Assembly (NCBI GenBank): GCA_029224185.1
Contig: CM055200.1
Span: 11,333,670 to 11,397,669, forward strand
Origin: Karalla daura
Lineage: Eukaryota; Chordata; Actinopteri; Chaetodontiformes; Leiognathidae
Length of the DNA: 64,000 nt
Direction of reading: 5' to 3'
Shown: positions 41,071-55,132 of the stretch, piece after piece
How positions within the stretch are numbered: the first letter of the stretch is position 1
Layout: each line of letters opens with the position of its first letter
The notes under the pieces: generated by a model
What the model was told of the DNA's origin: nothing
The model's database searches: none
Seen by the model: the letters and a program-made list of their open reading frames with translations, nothing else
Program-made: the position numbers and the translations under genes

Positions 41071-43545
41071 AATCTGGGAGCGAGAAACGCTCTGAAACGC
41101 TTTTAGTGCAGATGACGCACAGTGTGAGGCCTCTATCCCACACAGCTCAGTGAAAAGCTAAGTGAAAGCAACCCCCCCCCACTCCCTCCTCCACACACCA
41201 CCAGCACCATCCACCCCCCACCCCCCAGCCCACACTCCCCCCTTTTTGCTCCATTCTTCCAGAGGGATGGCTTGTTGACATCCATTAGGAGGTTTCCCAG
41301 CATTGAGCCGGGCCAGGAAAGAGGGCTAATGATGTAATTCCCTGAGAGATGACATTAAAATGTCAGAGTGCCGCAGCTGACATCATCCATTTAGCACACA
41401 TTTTCCAATAATATACATTTGTCTTCCTGTTTTTTTTCCCCCCCTGTCTCTTCGCTTTCCTTCCTGAAAAGTGGAGCTCCCCACCCTTACCCGTGCCTCC
41501 AGGCTCTGCTTAGGTGTGCAGCCACACGATGGAGGACAGCCTGCGAGAAGGCGAGATATCGTCAAAGGCTGTCATCCCCTGCAGCTATAAATGCCCTGCT
41601 CCAGAAAGCGGTGTTTTGAAAAGGCTACGTGTGTCGTGTTACATTCATCCCTCCCTCGTTTTTTTTCTTAAGCTGCGGCTAATGCTAATTCATCTTGTCT
41701 GTGCAACAAAGACCCTCATGCCCTCATTCCTCCGCCACTTTTACAAACCCTGCCACATGTTGGAATTCCCCCCGGATGATTTTGAGTAATTCATGCACGC
41801 ATTTAAGCACCTTAAAAAAGTGAAATCTTATCTTATCTCGTGTGTGACAGGCTGAAGCGAGCGTCTTATATCCTTTTCTACCTGCGTTCCCTTCACTGCG
41901 GCTTTCATGCCAGTCATAAAACCCTGTTATTCAGGGAATATATAGAATGTGAGCACTGTGTCTACGACAGAGACTTGACAGCTCTCTTTTCTCCAGCCCT
42001 GGGAGTGGGCAGGCTCGCATGTCAATAATGGAGGCTTGAAGGCAGAGTAAGTAGACGTGAACTGGAAGCAGAGAAGGAGGGCTGCGCCTCAGTTAATAAC
42101 GAATCAATTGATCCCCCTGCAGATGATGGATCGGGTTGCTATGACGATAGATGCAGCGCTACCTGGAGCGTGGAGAGGTGGCCGGTTTCCCAGTAATGTG
42201 CAATCAAGGCTGCGAGTAGATCTTTGAAATGTATGGTGACGCAGGATGTGACTAATTGAAGGAGGTGTATGAGTGCATGCAGACAGGAAATCTTCTGTTG
42301 AGGATCCTCAAGTAGTTTGACACATTTGTGTCACACAGATCTCATGCAGGTGCATGGGATCACATCTGCCATCATCCACACATTCATTTGCCGCTGCTTT
42401 GATGTATGTTGAACACACATGTGGTCCTTTTTTTTATTTATCTTTTTTTTTTTTTTAGTGTTGCATGTATAGCTCCCAAAAACCAACATGTCTGCATGTG
42501 TGCGTTCTGTTGCCATGGCAACACGGCTGATGCTGGGTCCAGCTGGGACCACGTTGCCAAGTAACAGCTGAGTTATGAGAGCGGAGGAGAGCAGCGTGGG
42601 CGTCGGGAGGGGGGAGAGGGCGAAGGGAGCGATGCGAGGATACGAGGACTCCTACAAAGGCGGCGAATAACAAAGCCTGGAAGCATGAGGCAGGGAGGGG
42701 TGGAGGGGATTTCTGAGGGTAAAAAAAGAAGAGTTTATTTGGGTTACAGCTCCAGATTGGAACATACGATGCCTTTCATCTGTCTCTGTGTGTCTTCCTG
42801 CCACAGAATATTAATACGCCGGTGCACCATAAAGCATCTATACGATCTGGAAGCGCTACACACAGCACGAGCCGCACTGCAACACAGGCAACGCGCTCCA
42901 TACTAAACAGCAGTGGCAAGGCTGCGATAACTCCCATCATTGAACAGAAAGCTGCAATAATGAGCCGCAGTGCTGCGTGTGCAGAGGTCTGGCCGCACCG
43001 GCCCTGCCCAGGACGTGACAACACGGAGGCTTTAAAGCCTGTAATGACTCACGAGCGGGCAGAAATATTGGAAAGTGTCCAGCTGCAAAGCCTGCAGATG
43101 TGAACGATCGTGTGTCCTTGGAGTCCGGGAGGCTCGGCTGCAGAGCCGCAGGGCAGGGCCCACTGTTGAGTCAGCACTGGTTTAGCACACGGACAGGGAA
43201 GGTTGTGCTGAGCTGCCTTCCCGGGCTCGGCTTCATGGCGGTGCTGCAGAAACTGTGCGGTCTGTAATCCATTAATGAGTTAATGGCTTGTGATAAGAGC
43301 AGCTGGTCGTGTTTTTCAGCTGCCATCGGGATTCTTTCAAAGACGCTCAACGCCCACAGATCCCCCGTCTGTGTGTCAGGTCATTACAATCAAAGCATGA
43401 CGACGTGTTCTCGCATCCATCAGCTCCTTTACTGCGTCAGGCGACTGGATGTTGTGTGGGCCACGTGACGAGAGAATCCATCTTAGAGTCAGACTGACCA
43501 GACTGGGTGCTTGAACAGAGCCCGGCTCAGTTTCTACTCATTACA

Positions 43546-43571
43546 CTAAGCTAGCTAAGCTAGCTAAGCTA
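43546..43571. repeat. 9-bp tandem repeat CTAAGCTAG, nearly three copies
   Basis: CTAAGCTAG is repeated with overlapping AGCT palindromes. Short and probably neutral. Confidence 0.85.
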
Positions 43572-44239
43572 CGTGCTGCCGCGCAGACGTCGACGCTCAG
43601 GCAGACTATTCCTTTAAGGTTCCCCTCCCTCGGTAAATCCCACTCCCACTGTCTGCGCGTGACGAAACCTTGCTCTAGCTCGGTTAAACCGTCACCTCTT
43701 TGTTCCCCTCCTCATCCTTCATTCCAAAACAACAAATGCGGCACCTGAAGAGTGATGCCGCTGTGGCATTCATCACTCCTCCGTCAACTGCCCACACACA
43801 CCCTTAGATGGCTACTACTCCTATCACCAACCCCCTTAATGTGGTCCATTGATTGAATAGTTGAAGATGGTCCTTAATACAGACTGGAAGATAAATAGTT
43901 CACGGTCTTGAACGTGATACCCTCATTTCCCGACAGTTTCCCACCTGGTCCTCAGGTTGTCAGCTTTAATGTGGACCCGGCTTCAAATCTACCCTCACAC
44001 TTCAACGTGATTATGCAGTTTTACTGTCATATCATTATCTCGGGCCTCTGGCTCGAACGCTTTTGTTCGTTCTCGTCGGGAGCACATTTTTCCGCCTTCC
44101 GCCGACTGAGCAGTCTGATTTGTCGCCATGGAAACGGATCGTGGAGAGCCGCGGCGCTGCGTTCGGGACTAATTGTCACCGGGAAACAAACACGCACACT
44201 GTGTGAGACACACACTCTCGGCTGAAATCTCCGTATTTG

Positions 44240-44241
<2 letters not shown>

Positions 44242-44272
<31 letters not shown>
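44242..44272. repeat. (CT)n microsatellite
   Basis: About 15 CT units. Confidence 0.94.
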
Positions 44273-44275
<3 letters not shown>

Positions 44276-45475
44276 TTGTAATATTCTCGTGCTCCAGTAC
44301 TCCTCAACAATAAAGCTCCGGCACAAAGCCTCTGAAATCCTGCGCAAGAGTGAGTGAAATGGCTCAAAACAACAAACTCCTCAAAACAGCGCAGCCATTG
44401 AAGTTCCTGGAGCGGTTCCCAGGCCGCTTGATCCAAATATGCTTGATGAATTTTTAGCCTGGGGAGTTTGAAATCCGAAGCCGGGTGCACGGAGGACACA
44501 TTCAGTCCTCGGCTGAGTGCTGCACTGAGCGACATGTCAGAGATCAGAGGACGCTGTGTCCATCCAGATTTGTGCAGCTCGGGAACTACAGGCAGAAAAA
44601 CAAAAACAATGGAGCCAGCGTGGCCCCATCTTTATATAACAGAGCTTGCCTGTGGCGATTGTGCAATGCGGTGCAGTTGTCTGGGCTGATGTAAACAGAG
44701 CCTCAGTGCCTCTGGAGGCTCAGCCATGTGCCTTGATGCAGCAGTTATGGGCACATGCCCTACTTTCATAAATCAGAGCTGGAAAAAAAAAAAAAAAAGG
44801 AAACAGCGTGAGGGGAGACGAAGAGGAGGAGGAGGGGTGAGAGGGGATGCCGAGTGAGCAGGATGGGGAGGGAGAAAGAGTTTTAGAGGGAAGGAGAGAG
44901 GTGGGGGAGGTGGGGGGGTGGATGCTGAACAAGGCTCATATTGATGTTCCAAACACAGCTGCAGGCGTCAGCTGACTGGCTGGCCTGGAAGCAGCCCCAT
45001 GCGCTGCCTCCTGCCTTTATCAGCTTACACTGTGACCTTTCTCTCTCTACTGGAATAGAACCTACCCCACATGCCCCCCACCAACATCCAGCCCTTTACC
45101 ACGCACTGTCCAAACAGCCCTGATGACTGTCCGTCCTCGCTGACATCTGACATGTGCTGGAGGGGGCGGGGGGGTTCAGATGGGGAAGGAGGGCTGGGGT
45201 GACGGGGGGGGGGGGTTGTTGTAGCTGCATGCCTGCAGACACACTGGCTCTCTTTTCAGCGCATCAGCACTTTCGTTCGCCTCGCACGGCTCGGTTTCCA
45301 AGCCTCGCCCCGCGCTCTTACACAACTCACCATGAAGTCACTCGCACTCGTCACGTCCGCACCCGATGGCGGAGGATAGAGAGAGAGGGGGAGAGAGAGA
45401 GAAGAGACAGGGTGGCGATGAAAAGCCCGGTTACTTTGCAAAAGCGCCTCGGCTCAAGCCGGATCGTCGAGGCGC

Positions 45476-45495
45476 GGGGGGGGGGGGGGGGGGGG
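45476..45495. repeat. poly(G), about 20 nt
   Basis: Uninterrupted G-run following GGCGC. Confidence 0.93.
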
Positions 45496-47500
45496 TGAAG
45501 CAGCGCCTCAGATTTCCGCAAAGCGTTCCTCGAAACAAAGACGCAGGAGGAGGTTTGAGAAACCAGTGGCGCGGCTGAGAAATGCAGTTTGGACTTATTT
45601 TAGCGAGCCTGAAGTCAGCAGCAGTTCAGTGTGAGTTTGAAACAGCTGCTGTCGTGGAGAGTCTGCCCCCGAGGGGCAGTAATCAGCAGAGGTAACTGTC
45701 AATCACAGCTCTGCAGGCCTCGTGGGCTTTTTCTCAGAAAGACACCCCCTCAGTGCTCTCACACACACACACACACACGCCTCCCGCCGATGACGCTCTT
45801 CAAGTGTTACAGGATAGTGTTTCTATGGGAGCTGTCCACCCACCCACACACACACACACACACAGCAGCAGCACCTCCCTCACCTCCCCTCCCAACTGTT
45901 TGCAGGAAACACTCATCCTTCTCTGGAGACGTCGCTCGCGGCGGCTCATGCACTCATAAATCCTGGGCTCCTTTTCTGGGAAATGAAGGGCTTGAAAGAA
46001 ACATGCATACGTACACACACTGAGAGTGAGGAGGAGGGAGGGAGGGAGGGGGGGGGCAAGGCAAGGCAAGGCAAGGCAAAACACAGCTTGCCAAGTATAT
46101 CTCCAACGCCTCTTTGACACTGAAGAGGTTGGATTGAGTGTCTGCCTCCTGTGGGAGGCAAATAAGGAGCATATTCTGCGCCTCCACGGTTACTGTGTGA
46201 GAGCCGGAGACACTGCGGTGTCTAGGCAGAGCACAGCCCCACCAGAAAACATCAAAGGAATGACAAGTGTTTGGCGGTGGACGGGGTGGGGGACGGAGCG
46301 GGACGGATGGAGGGAGCAAATAAGAGGGAAGGCGAGAGAAAGAATAGACGCGTTAAAAGGCAGCCATCGTCGGCTTCAAATGTCCGTCAGCTCCCGGAGA
46401 GACAATGGGACACAGCTGTTGCTCAGATTTGAGCCGCAGCTGTCTGTCTTTTGTTGGCATTATTTGTGTGTACATGCGGTCACGGGTTTGCGTTTGAACG
46501 CCACGCTGCCATAAAGTATTATAGCAAGATTAGTGCGTACAATAATTCCCCCGGCAAGAGGGTGGATCGAGGTCAGAGGGAGTTGTGGAGAGAGACACAT
46601 GAGTAGGTGGCGGGTATGTCAGATGTTCCTGATTTAGAAACCCTCAAGCAAAAGGCAGCAACGAGCAGGGGAGGGGCGGGGTGGCAGAGAGGCTGCGGCA
46701 CGCAGCCAGGAGTGGGCTGTAATGGTTTGGGGTTGGGGGTCAAAGAGGGGGAGGGAGACGAAGGACACGGCGGCGAAGGACATCTTGCTCGTGTAAGAGA
46801 GAAAATTCTCGTCTGATCGAGGGCCCAGAGTCGAATCTGGGCATGAAAAATGAAAATTAGATTGCTTTTCCTCTGCGGGTTCGTGACTGAGGCGGCTGCA
46901 GTGTCCGCCACGCCTGAAAACTCCTTCAAGTGCCTCATTATGGGTGTCATCCGCGGATCATCGGAGAACGTCTCAGCCTCATCTCGGCCCCTTTTTGATC
47001 ATCCTCCAGACAATGCGCCATTACGCCCGGCCTGATTTTCTAAAGCACAGCTCAATTACTCAAGGGGAGTTTCATTAACATATCAGAAAGCACAGGCGTG
47101 ACTCTGCAAATAAAGGAACACATTAGACCCCCCCCCCCCCTTCCCCCACCCTGCAATATGTTTCAATTATTCATATAATGTAAGAGCGAGCAGATAGAGC
47201 CCAATCACAACTTGATTTGCATTCCAGCGAGGCCATTAACATTTTCCGAGCTCTCGCTCGACTCGGGTTTGTGGGGGGGGGGGGGGGTTCTGTTGGAGCC
47301 AGCGCCGAGAGTGTGGCCAAACACACTGACAGTGCGACTTAGCGTCAATATGGCGAAAATGTCAGTTTTCGCGCCGCACCATTTTGTCACAGTGGTTAAG
47401 AGCGCCACCCTGGGTGCCGAGTCAGCGCCTGCTCAACTGCACCAGGCCAGGCTGCTCAATTATTCATAAGAGGGAAAACATGTGCTCTCACTCTGCTTCT

Positions 47501-47531
<31 letters not shown>

Positions 47532-50500
47532 GTTGTAGCGACTGGTGACGGCTACACCCCCCCCCCAGAAATGATGCTCCCCGTTCTGGCATTTTAGCGC
47601 TGTCGGGGTGATGAACTAGCACGCAGCTCAACAACCTAAATGTCATTCATCGTACGAGAGCGGAGCCGTCGGCGGCAGCCCCGGGGACACGTGCAGCACC
47701 TGGGCCTATGTGCTGAGTCAGCATCGCCACACGGGACCTGGGAGACGGCCGAGGAGGCCCAAACGTTGACTCTCCCATGGCGAGGCGTTGCGTGAAGCGA
47801 GGGCTACAGGGCCGGGCGTCGTGCGCTTCAGCTGGAGTAGCGAGGGAGACTCCCTGAATAATAAATCAGCCCTTTTTGATTCAAGCTCGGGCTCTACTAT
47901 TTTTTTGCATGCATGAGTAAATTCCTATGCGTGCCTGTCTGCCAGCCTGCTGCAGTGCAGGGCTCTGCGCTGCTGCTGTTGTCGTACATAAAAAATGTGC
48001 GAATACATGTGCGTGCGCAAGCGCCTGCGTGAGCGTGTGTGTGTGTGTGTGTGTGTGTCAGCCACTGACTTTGTGTTCATTCCACAGTAAATTGATCTGG
48101 CTGCTCACTAGACTGGATGGAAAAGGGCCCGGGGCGAGAAGTGCACACTCCATCAGCAGATGGGAGAGCCCACTGTGTTGCCATCACAAGGCATTCCTCC
48201 TCACTGGGCATGCTCAGTGGGCCACGCCCCACCCACCCCCACCATCACTGCCCCCCCCCCCCCCTTTCCTCCCAGGGCCTGTTTGAACCAGTCGCTCGGA
48301 GGTGGCAGCAGCGGTGCTCTCTCTTGTTTCTCATCTGACCTTCAACGCCAGGCATGGGGACAGTAGGTTGACAGGGGGAGGAAGGGAGGGGGGCAGTTTT
48401 TCTCAGAGCTCTTTGGGTAGCAGGGCTGATATGTCACTCATTATTTCCACTCCGTGCTCTGGCTGTGTCACAGCCCTCCGAGAAGCATGCAACAGCCCAG
48501 CGCCTTGCACGCACAGCTACCACAAAGGCCCGCTATCAAGGAGAGATAACTGAAGCTGGCACAGTGCATGGCTGTCGGCTCCTGCTATTAACTCCCCACT
48601 GTTTGATCGTACACCGACAGCTGATAAAGAGCAGCTACACACGTATATCTTCTCGACATGATGAGTATATACGCAAGCATGCTGCGAAGGCCAATCCGAA
48701 AGGGGAACTTGTGAAATGTTTGCCCGAAAACGGTAAATTATGGGGAAGTGAAATTTTTCCCTTTTTTTTTTTTCGTCACTGTACACATCGCTTACGTAAT
48801 GCACGAGTTGCTCAACCTGATAAAAATAAGAATGAGAATAAGGAGAGGAGTCTGTTGGAGCTGAGGTCACACATATCGGGGCTGGAAAAAGAAGTGTTCA
48901 ATTAGAGGTGTAATCCTATTTCTGCAAAGGCGTCGCTGCAGCACATGGGGGATTCGCAGCCGATATTTCCAGTTGCCGCAGGATCTCTTTCACACCGTTG
49001 AGGCTAAAACATGGCAAGAAAACCACACTCGGCGATGTACAGACTGGCGAATAATGTGCCGTGATTATATTTCGCGTCGGCCTGAGATCTCCTCCCTGCC
49101 GCTGCCAACACAAACACCTCGCCGTCAACGTGACGGCTCCACGCTGCTGACAATGCAGCGGGCTGATTCACAGGCTGAATTCCTCGGTGAGTCACGTGGC
49201 ACGCTACAAACACAGAGACCTCTGAAACGTTTCTGTCCTACAGGCTTTTACACGTTCTGCCTTTGTCTTGCCACCGCACTCTGCTCTGCCTTTGTTCGCT
49301 CCCCTCTCTGACTCGCGCAGCCGAGCTTCCTGTTTATGTCAGGCGAGCATCAAGCCAATCAGCTGTGAAGGCAGTGATCCTGCTCGTAGCTATTTACTAC
49401 CCTGTGGTCTGTTTAAAAAAAGACCGAGAGTGAGCTGAGCTCGGTGCAGGCTGCTGAGTAAGCACACACGCAAAGCTCCAATCAGAGGTCCACCACTGAC
49501 CTACATACATCTTGAGCTGACGAATGTGCATCTACCTGCCGGTGTATTTTTACTTTCTGAGGCGGCGTTGCTGCAGCTCGTCCTGTGAAGTGTTCATTTA
49601 TTTGCTTATCGTGTTTCTCACAGCGCAGCAGGATCCGCACGCTGACATTTTTGCGGCCGGTGGAGGCTGGAATGTGCTGGTTCGCAAGTTTTTGAAGATA
49701 ACAAAGCAGCACGAGGCGGCTGCGTGTAAACTTTGGATGAGGTCACGGTCTGCCGACACAGCACGCCGTGACATGAGAGGGGATTTTGCTGTGGAGTCTC
49801 CCTCGGCACTGTCACGCCTTTGCTCTGTTTTGCCGTTGCCTGGTCACCCCTGTGCACATTGCAGATTACAATTGCCGGTTATCAAAACAACGTGCTTTCG
49901 CCAGCCTCCCTTATTATATGTTTGCTGGAAAAAAGCAGTCAAAAACAACAGGAGCGGGCCACGCAGAGGCCCACTCATGAGTCCGGCCAGTGCCAGCTTT
50001 GACTTGGAGTAAGCAGAGCACAATAAATCTGTTAGCCGGGGAGAAAATATAATCAGGGCTTTGCCGGGGCATTTGAGTTCACTGCAGTCATTACATGAGT
50101 ACTAATGTCTGATTCAACACTGGCTCAGGCAAACATGCCTGACATTCAGTGTTTACACCCCTGAATGAAAGCTCCTAGTCAGACAGTCTGATAGCTCGGC
50201 CTGGAATTAGATTCAGGAAGTCATGAGATTTCCAGGTGGCTTGGCTTTCCTCGAATTGTTAAGCAGGGATTTTTCAAAGCATTGCCAACACACATTAAAC
50301 TGAAGAAACCCTTCTGTAAAGAATTACAACGCTCACTGCGCTTGGCAACAACTGAAATCCAAGAGAAAAATATCGCATGCTTTACTTTCAATTCAGCCCC
50401 ACTGTGCGCACAAATAAACCTCACCAGTTCTGCTACTCCACATTTGAAAAGGGGGAAAAAAAACACGACTGAATGAAAATAGCAAAGGAGCATTCAAGCT

Positions 50501-50639
50501 CTTGGACATTTTGAGCGAGAAAATAGGCTCCCCAGTGCCATCATTCGATACACAGAAATGCATGAATAATGAATATGTGCTGAACTCCTGCTGAACCTTT
50601 TGCACCCGCACTGAGCCAGAGACCAGCACATGGCATCCA
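45496..50639. other. intergenic sequence, no gene seen
   Basis: No conserved coding segment. CA microsatellites at 45757-45778 and 45845-45863, (GGCAA)5 at 46055-46079, C13 at 47128-47140, G15 at 47273-47287, GT repeats near 47508-47531 and 48034-48058, C14 at 48251-48264. A POU octamer lies at 47215-47222. Confidence 0.55.
46055..46079. repeat. (GGCAA)5 pentanucleotide repeat
   Basis: Five perfect GGCAA units directly after a G-run. Confidence 0.93.
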
Positions 50640-51462
50640 ACTCTCTCTCTCCCTCTCTCTCTCACACACACACACACACTCACACACACACACGCACCCA
50701 GTGACCTCTGCAGAGCTGCAAACATGTGAGCAAATCTGCGGTAGAGTATTGTGTCTACTGTGTGAATCATTGCACTGTGCTGCACCTGGCTGCACTTAGA
50801 GAGAGAGAGGGGGGGGGGCGGTGTACGACTTCTCCTTTGATAAACCTTACGACCGTTGGGAGGTGGTGGAGGACGTGGCCAGCCAAAGTGGAAAGATAAA
50901 CACAAACTGACGACCAACCGGTGCTGGAGCGGTTAAAGTTCCCGCCCTTTTGGCAGCTGAAGTGTGTGTGTGTGTATGTGTGTGTGTGTTTGCGAGAGAG
51001 GGAGAGACAGAGGGGAAGGGGGTGGGTTAATGTTTAACCCTTGCGTCAACAGCGTGCATGTGTCACAACAGCATTCCTGTGAGGCACTGGTCTTGTGACA
51101 CAGAGGTTTCATAATGGGAGCAGTGCTCTGACCCGCATGCATTGTGCTGCGGCAGCAGGAAGGAGCTTTGTGTGTGTGGGCTGACTTGTAGCCCGACCAG
51201 TTTCATGCCCCTGCACGTTGTGTGTGAATGAGCGTGGTTAACTAGTTCAAACAGCAGCCACAGCGCCCTGTTTACCCTGTCTCTGCTCTGCCCCCCATGC
51301 TGTAAATGGTTAACTTGGCAGGCATCATGTGAGAGCTTACCCCCTCCCCCCATCTCTGCTCGTTGGCAGATACACAGGAGGTGAACTTTGCTCGTTTTGT
51401 TGTTAAGCAACAACGTTTTTTGATGAAAGCGATTTTTATCATGTGAGGAGAGAGTGACAGAG

Positions 51463-51495
<33 letters not shown>

Positions 51496-54400
51496 ACACG
51501 GCAAGAGGAAGGAAGACAGAAACTAGCTCTCCGCAAACAGCATTTTAGAAGGCCAAAGCAGACGTGTATGAAAATAAAAGTGTGGAAATGAGGGCGGCGT
51601 GTTGAGCTACGGGGCTACCCTGGGTGTAGCCAGACTTGCCAGTCAGTGTGAAAACATTTCCACTTCAAGGGCTGTCTGGCTCCTCCTTTCCATTGTGTGG
51701 CAACAAGCTGTAGGTGAACTTTATCCCTCTTTGTTCAGAGAGAGAGACAGAGGGAGAGAGCTTTCTGTTTATTTGCATAGTGCAAGGTCAGGTTACACAT
51801 CAGTGTGCCTGTTGAACAGTGTGGATCTCATCTCCTAACTCAGGCAGGTGGGGGGAGCTGCTTAATCACGAGCCCTTCTGTGGTAAAAGCGCCGTGAAAC
51901 CTGCCCAAACCTGTATGTCGACTGTGTAAGCCAACACCAATCTACACCCGCCGAAGCATTAGCATGACAAACGGGAACAGCGCAGATAGCATCCACCACT
52001 CCCAGCTCAGCGTGCCCTTTGGACAGGCAGGTTTTCTGCAAACACATGGCGTAAGACGGCTCTGTATCAGCAGCCGGCTCGCAACCGTTACACATTTGCA
52101 CAATCCTAACATGCGGGTCGCTATCACCTTGGGCTTATCAGGCTCCTCCAAGGGCACTGAACTTTCCCACAGCGCTCCGTCCTTTCCAAACCCCTTTGGG
52201 ATTTTATTGTTGAGTCAAGGCTCCGCTGCTCGCTCCATGCGCTTCCCACAGTGTTCATGCAGCGCTCCAGCTGAACCTGTTGTAGCGACTATGACTAAAC
52301 CATCCACTATGTGCCTGTTAGGAATAATGACTGTACAGTATGACAACATCCATCACCGTCTTGGTTGCAAAACTAGTTTGTCACAGACAAAGTTCAAGCT
52401 GAGGTAACATGAGCTGTCACCACTTTCATTTCGGTAAAAAAAAAAAACTAAACAAAACTAAATTAAATAAATAAACAAGGGCTGGGAGCGCTTCCATGGA
52501 AACAGTGGGAAAAAATGTACTTGGTCTGATAGCGGCCATCATTCCCGTCAGTGATGACATTTTGCTCTAAGTCTGGCTCTGCCTTTTTCTCATGAACAAA
52601 TCATAGCCTCAAACAAAGCTCTCAAAGCACAACCTACTCATAAAATACGTCACCCATTAACTGTTGCCTTTGTACTCCGTGGACCTACAAGGTTACGATT
52701 CTCTAAAGACTGTGGCAGCATTTTACTGAGCTAGCAATCAACCCCACCTTCATCCTCAAAATTGATTTTCCATCTATGACTCTTAAAAGGACTCTCCAAC
52801 ATTATCTCTCAGACAGTTTACTGTATGTGATTAGACACATTCAGCACAGACTGCAAACCGTCCCCTTTTTGTGTTATCAAAACTGATAACGACGCAATTT
52901 GCATTTCTTCTTTCGTAATTTCAGATTTTTTTCTACTTCTGCCACGTTTACACCTGGTGTCAACACTACGCCGGCGCGTGGAAGACGCTTTTAGAAGACG
53001 CCTGCGAGCGCAACCGCACAATCCTTTTCTGACAGAAATCTTACGTCAGCCCGTCTTTGAGCCTGATTCAATATGGATACTGAATTACAGCCGTTGGCGA
53101 GTCTGTGTTTGTGTTGCTGGTGTTGCTACTGTCTGCGTGTACACACTGTAGAGGACACAGACACATGCGGGTCCACTGTGTCTGAACGTGCATGTGATCC
53201 TGAATCAGATAGGACTTCAGATGCACTTCAGGAATTTTAGGCTATGCCAATAAGACAATAGGAGATCTTCACCAATGATCTCACTTTCAATTGTACGTTA
53301 CACATGAAGTCACACAAAGGACGTTTGGTCTGTTTTCAGTCTGGCTGCTCTTTTCTTGCCCTGTCAGACTTGGCTGCAGCAACCTTACCACATTTACTGT
53401 TGTCAGTATATCATCACAGACAGAATAGACTAATGGCCAAAACTGAAAATAAGACTGGGGATGAAATAACCTGTGATTATCCCCTTAACTTGACTGTCAG
53501 TGAATCCACACACACACACAAAGAGACACACACGTGCACGGTTGTACTTGTCATTCCAGCTCCATTTTCTATTTCAGCTCCTAGCAGCGAGCTGTTTTCT
53601 GAGACAAGGCTTTGAAGTGGATGAGGGAGGCGAGGCATCGTGTGCCCACATGCCCTGACACTGTGGTTTTAAGGGGGCTTTATCACACAGACGGAGAGGG
53701 GATGGGGGGGGGGGGCTGGGGAGTCGGTTGGGGGAGGACAGCACTCATCTCATGCCCTTCCATCTTTCACCGCGGCAGGAGGCTGAATGTGACAACCAAT
53801 CCTCTCCAGCTGCTCAGGGGCCAGGCCCGCAAAACCACAGGCGGATAATGAATGCCACACCATCGTGACAACTTGCACTTTTATGGAAAGGGGAGAAAGG
53901 ACATCGCTGGCACGGACGCTCGCAGCATATGATGAAACATCCTCCATAAACCAGACAATCACAGAGAGGGCAGCGAGGCATGTGCGGAATCCGGGACGGG
54001 GACCTCGGCTGATTTACGACCACGACCAAACAAGGCCCGTCTCCAAGTAAATAAGCTTCTAGCTTAATTGCGGGAAGAGGAATATCACTTTCCAAATATA
54101 ACCACAACATCTGTAAACGATGCTGCACAGTTGCATTTATCCATGATCCTTCCTGATTTGAGCAAACCGCACGCTATCTATGAACAGTTCCCCCAAATGT
54201 TTAAAGACTTGAGGTTTTCCAATTGGGTCAGTATTTGCTATTCTTGGCTTTCATGACTCTCACAGTCATGCTATTTAGTATTCTATACATCACAGAATGA
54301 TCTGCTTTCAAGGCAAATGTTACTAGAAAAGGAGTAGCTTTGATCTCCCTCCAATAGCAGCCCTGAAATAAATAAAGACGCTATAAATATGCATGTTCAG

Positions 54401-55032
54401 TCATATTTTTTTATGTATTATTCACCAGGGCTTTATGTAACTGTTTGGTGAAATTAATGCATGCAAAGGAGTAAATTCAAACCACTAGGCTTTTTATCAA
54501 ATGGCGAAAGAGGACAGCATCAGTGTGAAAATGACGCGCCCGCTGTTAAATATACGACATCCGAGCGCTGTGTTAACTGCTCTGCCGGGGATGTCAGAGT
54601 CCATTTTCCAGAGAGGCAGCTCAAAAATAGACAGGAGCTCCGGTAAGAAATAAGCCCACTTTGGGAAAGTTTTATTTTGGCTCAGAGGACGAGGTTACAT
54701 AACCCATGAAATGCTGCCTCTTTCCTTCTGGCTCAACAAGAAAAAAGCAAAATATGTGCAACCTTTGATGAGAAAAGAAGCTACGTATCCAAATATAAAC
54801 ATATTAACACACACACACACACCTCATCCACACATACACACACACACATTGTTATGGGCACAACAAAGGTGCTATGAATAAGGCTGGAGGTGTCATGACT
54901 TTCCTGGACACTGCTTGAAGCTCAGCCAAAGATGAACGAGAAGAACAAACCAGATACACAGAAACTGGTGTGGTGCTGCTGAAGGAGTGGCTGCGACCCA
55001 TGGTGTCCTTCAGGGAATTCACAGTGCATATT
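50640..55032. other. intergenic sequence, no gene seen
   Basis: No recognisable gene. (CT)n(CA)n at 50641-50695, (GT)n at 51465-51494, an A-run at 52436-52447 and (CA)n at 54810-54849. POU octamers at 51771-51778 and 52897-52904. Confidence 0.55.
51465..51494. repeat. (GT)n microsatellite
   Basis: About 15 GT units. Confidence 0.94.
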
Positions 55033-55035
55033 TGT

Positions 55036-55071
<36 letters not shown>

Positions 55072-55101
55072 CTGACAGAGAGAGACAGAGAGAGTGAGAC
55101 G

Positions 55102-55129
<28 letters not shown>
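55033..55129. repeat. (GT)n-(GA)n compound microsatellite
   Basis: About 14 GT units, then GA units with ACTGACAG and GTGAGACG interruptions, ending in pure (GA)n. Confidence 0.95.

Positions 55130-55132
<3 letters not shown>

Larger units (their letters stand above)
41071..45475. other. intergenic sequence, no gene seen
   Basis: No recognisable gene. Holds C-rich stretches at 41170-41240, a T-run at 42447-42458, a 9-bp tandem repeat at 43546-43571, a (CT)n at 44242-44272 and a purine-rich stretch at 44780-44930. Confidence 0.55.
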